Of a stretch of 7,711 nucleotides of DNA, positions 5,005 through 7,711 are shown one piece after another. The notes beneath the pieces were generated by a model. The model did not search any database and was not told where the DNA came from. It was given only the letters and a program-made list of their open reading frames with translations. Origin of the DNA: Bacteroidia bacterium (GTDB taxonomy: Bacteria; Bacteroidota; Bacteroidia; Bacteroidales; BM520); the NCBI GenBank assembly GCA_009930445.1, contig RZYD01000107.1:1-7711 (forward strand), read 5' to 3'. A program made the translations under genes and the position numbers. Positions within the stretch are counted from its first letter, which is position 1; each line of letters opens with the position of its first letter.

Positions 5005-7485
5005 TTACATTTTAATTACTCGTAAACTTTCAATACCACGGTCGTCAATAATTTTTACCGCAATGCAATTGCCCGGCTCAAACTCTAACGATAGCGTTCC
5101 TTTGAAAGATTCAATTTTTTCTTCGTCAATTTCTGCTTTCAGGTTTTTAGCTAACTTGTCCCAACCATCGCCAGCACCAGCCATTGGGAAAAATACCTGC
5201 GAGGGGAATAACGAACGGTTATCGTAATCTGTATCAAGCATCCACATGGCAATATTTTTTTTGCCTCCGCTCTCCACATTTCCAGTTTTTGGGTTGTAAT
5301 AATCGAAGCCCATCACTTCTACCTGTAATTTGCCTTTATCGAGTTTATGCACTTTTACATCGGGCTGACCAACCAACCAAAAACTTTCGTTGCTGCTGCG
5401 GTTTTTGCGTAAATCGTCGGTTAGCATATCTGCGTTCATTTGTGCTTTGAGCAATTGCATGCCAGCAATGGCGGGCGTAAGCTCGTCAATGTCTTTGGCT
5501 GCTTCTTCATCGAATTGGAAAGCACAAAACAACAACATATCGGGTTTCAAAGTCCTTGCTTCTTGCCAGGCATTCTCAACCATTCGTTGCTCAAGCGGTG
5601 CATGTTCGGGGCCAAAAACCACCAATACTTTTTTGGGTGTATCTTCCTTGGTTTCTGCTTCTGCTTGTATAAACTTTGTACCAGCCAACGGCTCAACTCT
5701 TGTAAACTGAAGAATGTTACCACCTTTGGCACGAACACCCGATTTCAATAATTCATCTCGCCATTCGCTTTGGCGAAGGGTTTCGCCTGTTCGGGCTATT
5801 GAAGTATCTGAACCGTTGTTGTCATTCTCTAAATCGTCAAAGCTTTTAGCGTAAGGTGCTGGCACAGCTTCAACGGTGAAAGGGCCGGTAATGCGGATTT
5901 TGCTTTTTTCAACCAAAGGTTGGTCGTAAAGGGTCTCTGTGGCTGGTGGCTCGTTGTTGGCTATGCTTTTTAAGGTAATGTGCGGCACTGTTTTATATAC
6001 AAAACCACTACCAACGCCCTCTTTATCGTGTGCCAATTTGTAGTAATCAAAATTGGCAATCATCAACCTTTGTTTTGCTAAAGTTAAGGCTACCCGCGAA
6101 GTATCACAAGTTATCCAACGTCTGCCCCATTGCTCGGCAACATTAGCGGTTGTTCCGCTGCCACAGGTAATATCCAAAACAAGGTCGCCGGGGTTGGTGG
6201 TCATTAATAGACAACGTTGGATTGCTTTTTCATTTGTTTGAACAACGTAAATTAGATTTGATGCACCCATCAAATCATCCCAAATATTGGGCAAGTATGA
6301 ATATGGAAAATCTTCAAAATAATGTATGTAACGCAATGTTGATTTTGTTGGTAATAACCTTTTCGCAGACTCTAGTTTCTTTAAGCCTTCACCATTTGTT
6401 CTCCAACCAGCACCATTTCTTGGGTAGAATGTTTGTTGATTTATTGTAAAGGGAACTGTAGTTGTTGAAGAGCCTGAACGTGAGTTTAAGTCGGTGCTTT
6501 TAAAAACCAACCAACCTTCATCAATTTTACCTGTTAGTTTTTCATCATACGATAGTTGTCTTACATCCCCCTTTTGGTTTATTGCTTGATTGAACTCAGT
6601 TTCATTTAATCCAACAGATTTTTTTATAAACAAGGGATTATACTTTGTTTTTGACTTATCCTTTACATACCAAATTATATAATCACAGGTTGAAGCCATG
6701 AAACCAGTAGTTTGACTTCCCGACTTCCTAAGTACAATTATTGTTAGAAAATTGTTTACTCCAAAAACTTCATCTAAAATCTCCCTCACATGATGCACAT
6801 TCTCATCGCTAATCTGTACAAATACGCTGCCGCTATCACTTAATAATTCGCGAGCAAGCAGCAAACGGTCACGCAAATAGGTTAAGTACGAATGTATTCC
6901 TAATTCCCATGTATCACGAAAGGCTTTAATCATTTCGGGTTCGGCGGAAAGGTCATCGTCTTTGCCGTCTTTTACATCACGTTTGTTTACAAAAGGCTGA
7001 AAGTTGCTACCATACTTAATGCCATAAGGTGGGTCGAAATACACCATTTGCACTTTGCCCGCCATGCCTTCTTTTTCGAGTAGGGAGTTCATAACCAAAA
7101 GGCTGTCGCCCGCAATAAGTCGGTTACTCCAGTTTTCTTTATGTTTGTAAAAGTCAATGGCTTCACGTAATGGCTTTTCGTTGGTCTCAAACAGCGACAT
7201 TTGTTTTGGCCCTTCGTGTTCTTTTTTTACGGTATCAATTATCGAGTTTGGGTCAATCCGTTCGTGTACGTGCAAACTTACAGTTGGCACATCAAAGCTG
7301 GAGTGTTCTGCTTTACCAGCCCATTGGAGTTGTGGGTCGAGGTGCGGGTCGTACTGATATGTTTTTTTTTCGCCTGTATCGGGGTCGCTTGCGGGAGTTA
7401 CTAATCCAACATGGGGGTTATTTGCTCTTTCTTTGTCGGAATGCTCGTATTGCTCTATTTGTTTTGTAGTCTGTTTCTTAGCCAT
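5005..7485 (-). CDS. Type III-like site-specific DNA methyltransferase (Mod), N6-adenine, beta class
   Basis: This enzyme transfers a methyl group from S-adenosylmethionine to, most likely, adenine N6 in a short asymmetric site, and provides sequence recognition for Res. Of 826 residues, catalytic motif IV is DPPY (151-154), motifs V-VIII lie at about 200-242 (RDRLLLARELL, SGSVFVQISDE), and the SAM-binding motif I is DITCGSGTT (438-446). Motif IV before motif I is the beta-class order. The segment between, about 243-415, is the target recognition domain; its DNA is far more AT-rich (about 33% GC) than both flanks (43-45%). The N-terminal extension (NNPHVGLVTP, YDPHLDPQLQWAGKAE, VPTVSLHVHERIDP) and long C-terminal part (480-826) make it larger than classical Mod proteins; both fit, from memory, Mods paired with BPTD_3080-type Res. 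QMSLF at 95-99 matches a clamp-binding motif. It is the first gene of the operon, with no strong Shine-Dalgarno sequence. Confidence 0.92.
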   Translation of the reverse strand: MAKKQTTKQIEQYEHSDKERANNPHVGLVTPASDPDTGEKKTYQYDPHLDPQLQWAGKAEHSSFDVPTVSLHVHERIDPNSIIDTVKKEHEGPKQMSLFETNEKPLREAIDFYKHKENWSNRLIAGDSLLVMNSLLEKEGMAGKVQMVYFDPPYGIKYGSNFQPFVNKRDVKDGKDDDLSAEPEMIKAFRDTWELGIHSYLTYLRDRLLLARELLSDSGSVFVQISDENVHHVREILDEVFGVNNFLTIIVLRKSGSQTTGFMASTCDYIIWYVKDKSKTKYNPLFIKKSVGLNETEFNQAINQKGDVRQLSYDEKLTGKIDEGWLVFKSTDLNSRSGSSTTTVPFTINQQTFYPRNGAGWRTNGEGLKKLESAKRLLPTKSTLRYIHYFEDFPYSYLPNIWDDLMGASNLIYVVQTNEKAIQRCLLMTTNPGDLVLDITCGSGTTANVAEQWGRRWITCDTSRVALTLAKQRLMIANFDYYKLAHDKEGVGSGFVYKTVPHITLKSIANNEPPATETLYDQPLVEKSKIRITGPFTVEAVPAPYAKSFDDLENDNNGSDTSIARTGETLRQSEWRDELLKSGVRAKGGNILQFTRVEPLAGTKFIQAEAETKEDTPKKVLVVFGPEHAPLEQRMVENAWQEARTLKPDMLLFCAFQFDEEAAKDIDELTPAIAGMQLLKAQMNADMLTDDLRKNRSSNESFWLVGQPDVKVHKLDKGKLQVEVMGFDYYNPKTGNVESGGKKNIAMWMLDTDYDNRSLFPSQVFFPMAGAGDGWDKLAKNLKAEIDEEKIESFKGTLSLEFEPGNCIAVKIIDDRGIESLRVIKM
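6241..6780 (-). other. AT-rich target recognition segment of mod, probably exchanged by recombination
   Basis: By hand count this block has about 178 G+C in 540 bases (33%), against 234 of 540 (43%) in 6781-7320 and 241 of 540 (45%) in 5701-6240. It encodes about residues 236-415, between motifs V-VIII and motif I, which is where beta-class methyltransferases hold their target recognition domain. A sharp composition break confined to this domain is what domain swapping would leave. Boundaries are approximate. Confidence 0.65.
7189..7203 (-). other. Putative sliding-clamp-binding motif QMSLF in the Mod N-terminal region
   Basis: Residues 95-99 of Mod are Q-M-S-L-F, inside a probably flexible, charged stretch (KKEHEGPK before, ETNEK after) that precedes the catalytic core. 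It is close to the clamp-binding motif of MutS and fits the QLxLF consensus with M in place of L. The match is seen in the sequence; function is inference. Confidence 0.4.
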
Positions 7486-7711
7486 TTGAAATCCAATGTG
7501 TCAATATTTTAAAATCTTAAAAGTAATAATAAATCTCGTTGTTATCTCCGTGTGCGTTGGTAAAATTGCATTCTTTGGCAAAGCTTTGGTTGTAGTGTCG
7601 GCTCGTGGGGCTTTGGCAATTTGTGCAATGTGGGTCGGGTTATATTTAATTTTTCTATTGGCAAAAATTTTTTACTGTTGCTGTGTCTTTTTCAGCCTTG
7701 CCACATAACGG
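7486..7711 (-). promoter_or_regulatory. Structured non-coding leader upstream of mod
   Basis: This 226-nt stretch should hold the operon promoter, but I find no convincing TAnnTTTG/TTTG Bacteroidota promoter pair. Its right arm GCTTTGGCAATTT (7610-7622) is complementary to AAATTGC (7563-7569) plus CAAAGC (7579-7584), the left arm carrying a 9-nt bulge; CAAAGCTTTG (7579-7588) is also a perfect palindrome. At the window edge, ACATAACGG (7703-7711) reads CCGTTATGT on the minus strand, a border-like motif I recall near cassette-like units in Bacteroidota. A plus-strand open frame (7496-7708) crosses it but its low-complexity hydrophobic translation is not convincing. Confidence 0.4.
7563..7622. 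repeat. Inverted repeat in the mod leader
   Basis: AAATTGC (7563-7569) and CAAAGC (7579-7584) together pair with the continuous GCTTTGGCAATTT (7610-7622), 13 base pairs in all, with a 9-nt one-sided bulge and a 25-nt loop. It could be a regulatory hairpin in the 5' untranslated region or part of a recombination site. Confidence 0.5.

Noticed and set aside
7496..7708. 70-aa plus-strand open frame with hydrophobic residues, membrane-protein-like
   Set aside because: It lies across the structured AT-rich leader of mod, has no ribosome site, and its hydrophobicity follows from T-rich sequence read in this frame.
1..7711. CRISPR array, tRNA or rRNA genes
   Set aside because: No regularly spaced direct repeats, cloverleaf or conserved rRNA stretches were seen; the only short tandem repeats are the two IS terminal units at 50-95.

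Overview
The window looks like an accessory (defence) locus from a member of the Bacteroidota. The basis is the AT-rich composition (roughly 39% GC by my hand counts of several segments), the absence of clear Shine-Dalgarno sequences at tightly packed starts, the protein family style, and an IS21-like element end of a kind I associate with Bacteroidota. No genus can be named from the sequence alone.

Almost all of it is one four-gene operon on the minus strand, read right to left: (1) 7485-5005, an 826-aa beta-class DNA methyltransferase of the type III Mod kind; (2) 5000-3858, a 380-aa RecF/SMC-like ABC-type ATPase; (3) 3851-3258, a 197-aa DUF4276-like protein with a TOPRIM-type acidic motif pattern; (4) 3253-419, a 944-aa type III-like restriction subunit (Res) with an SF2 helicase motor and a C-terminal PD-(D/E)XK nuclease. 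The three intergenic gaps are 4, 6 and 4 nt, so the four genes are almost certainly co-transcribed. All catalytic motifs I can check are intact, so the system is probably functional.

The outer pair (mod and res) forms a complete restriction-modification system. The inner pair (ATPase plus TOPRIM-like effector) has the layout of two-gene OLD/PARIS-like defence modules and sits exactly between mod and res. Hand-counted GC supports a mosaic origin: mod flanks 43-45%, the inner pair 36-38%, central res about 42%. The target-recognition part of mod (about 33%) and the C-terminal part of res (about 36%) also deviate. Two proteins, Mod and the ATPase, carry pentapeptides (QMSLF and QLTLF) that match the sliding-clamp-binding consensus, which suggests both halves of the operon could be recruited to replication or repair sites.

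Upstream of mod (7486-7711) is a structured non-coding leader ending in ACATAACGG at the window edge. Downstream of res (left side) a large imperfect inverted repeat (338-428) overlaps the res stop codon. It is followed by the 3' end of a group II intron on the plus strand (domains V/VI, about 194-286), whose domain V appears to be broken by a palindrome. At the left edge lies the end of an IS21-family-like element (about 1-99) with two tandem 23-bp terminal repeats. The left flank is thus a nest of mobile elements next to a defence operon.
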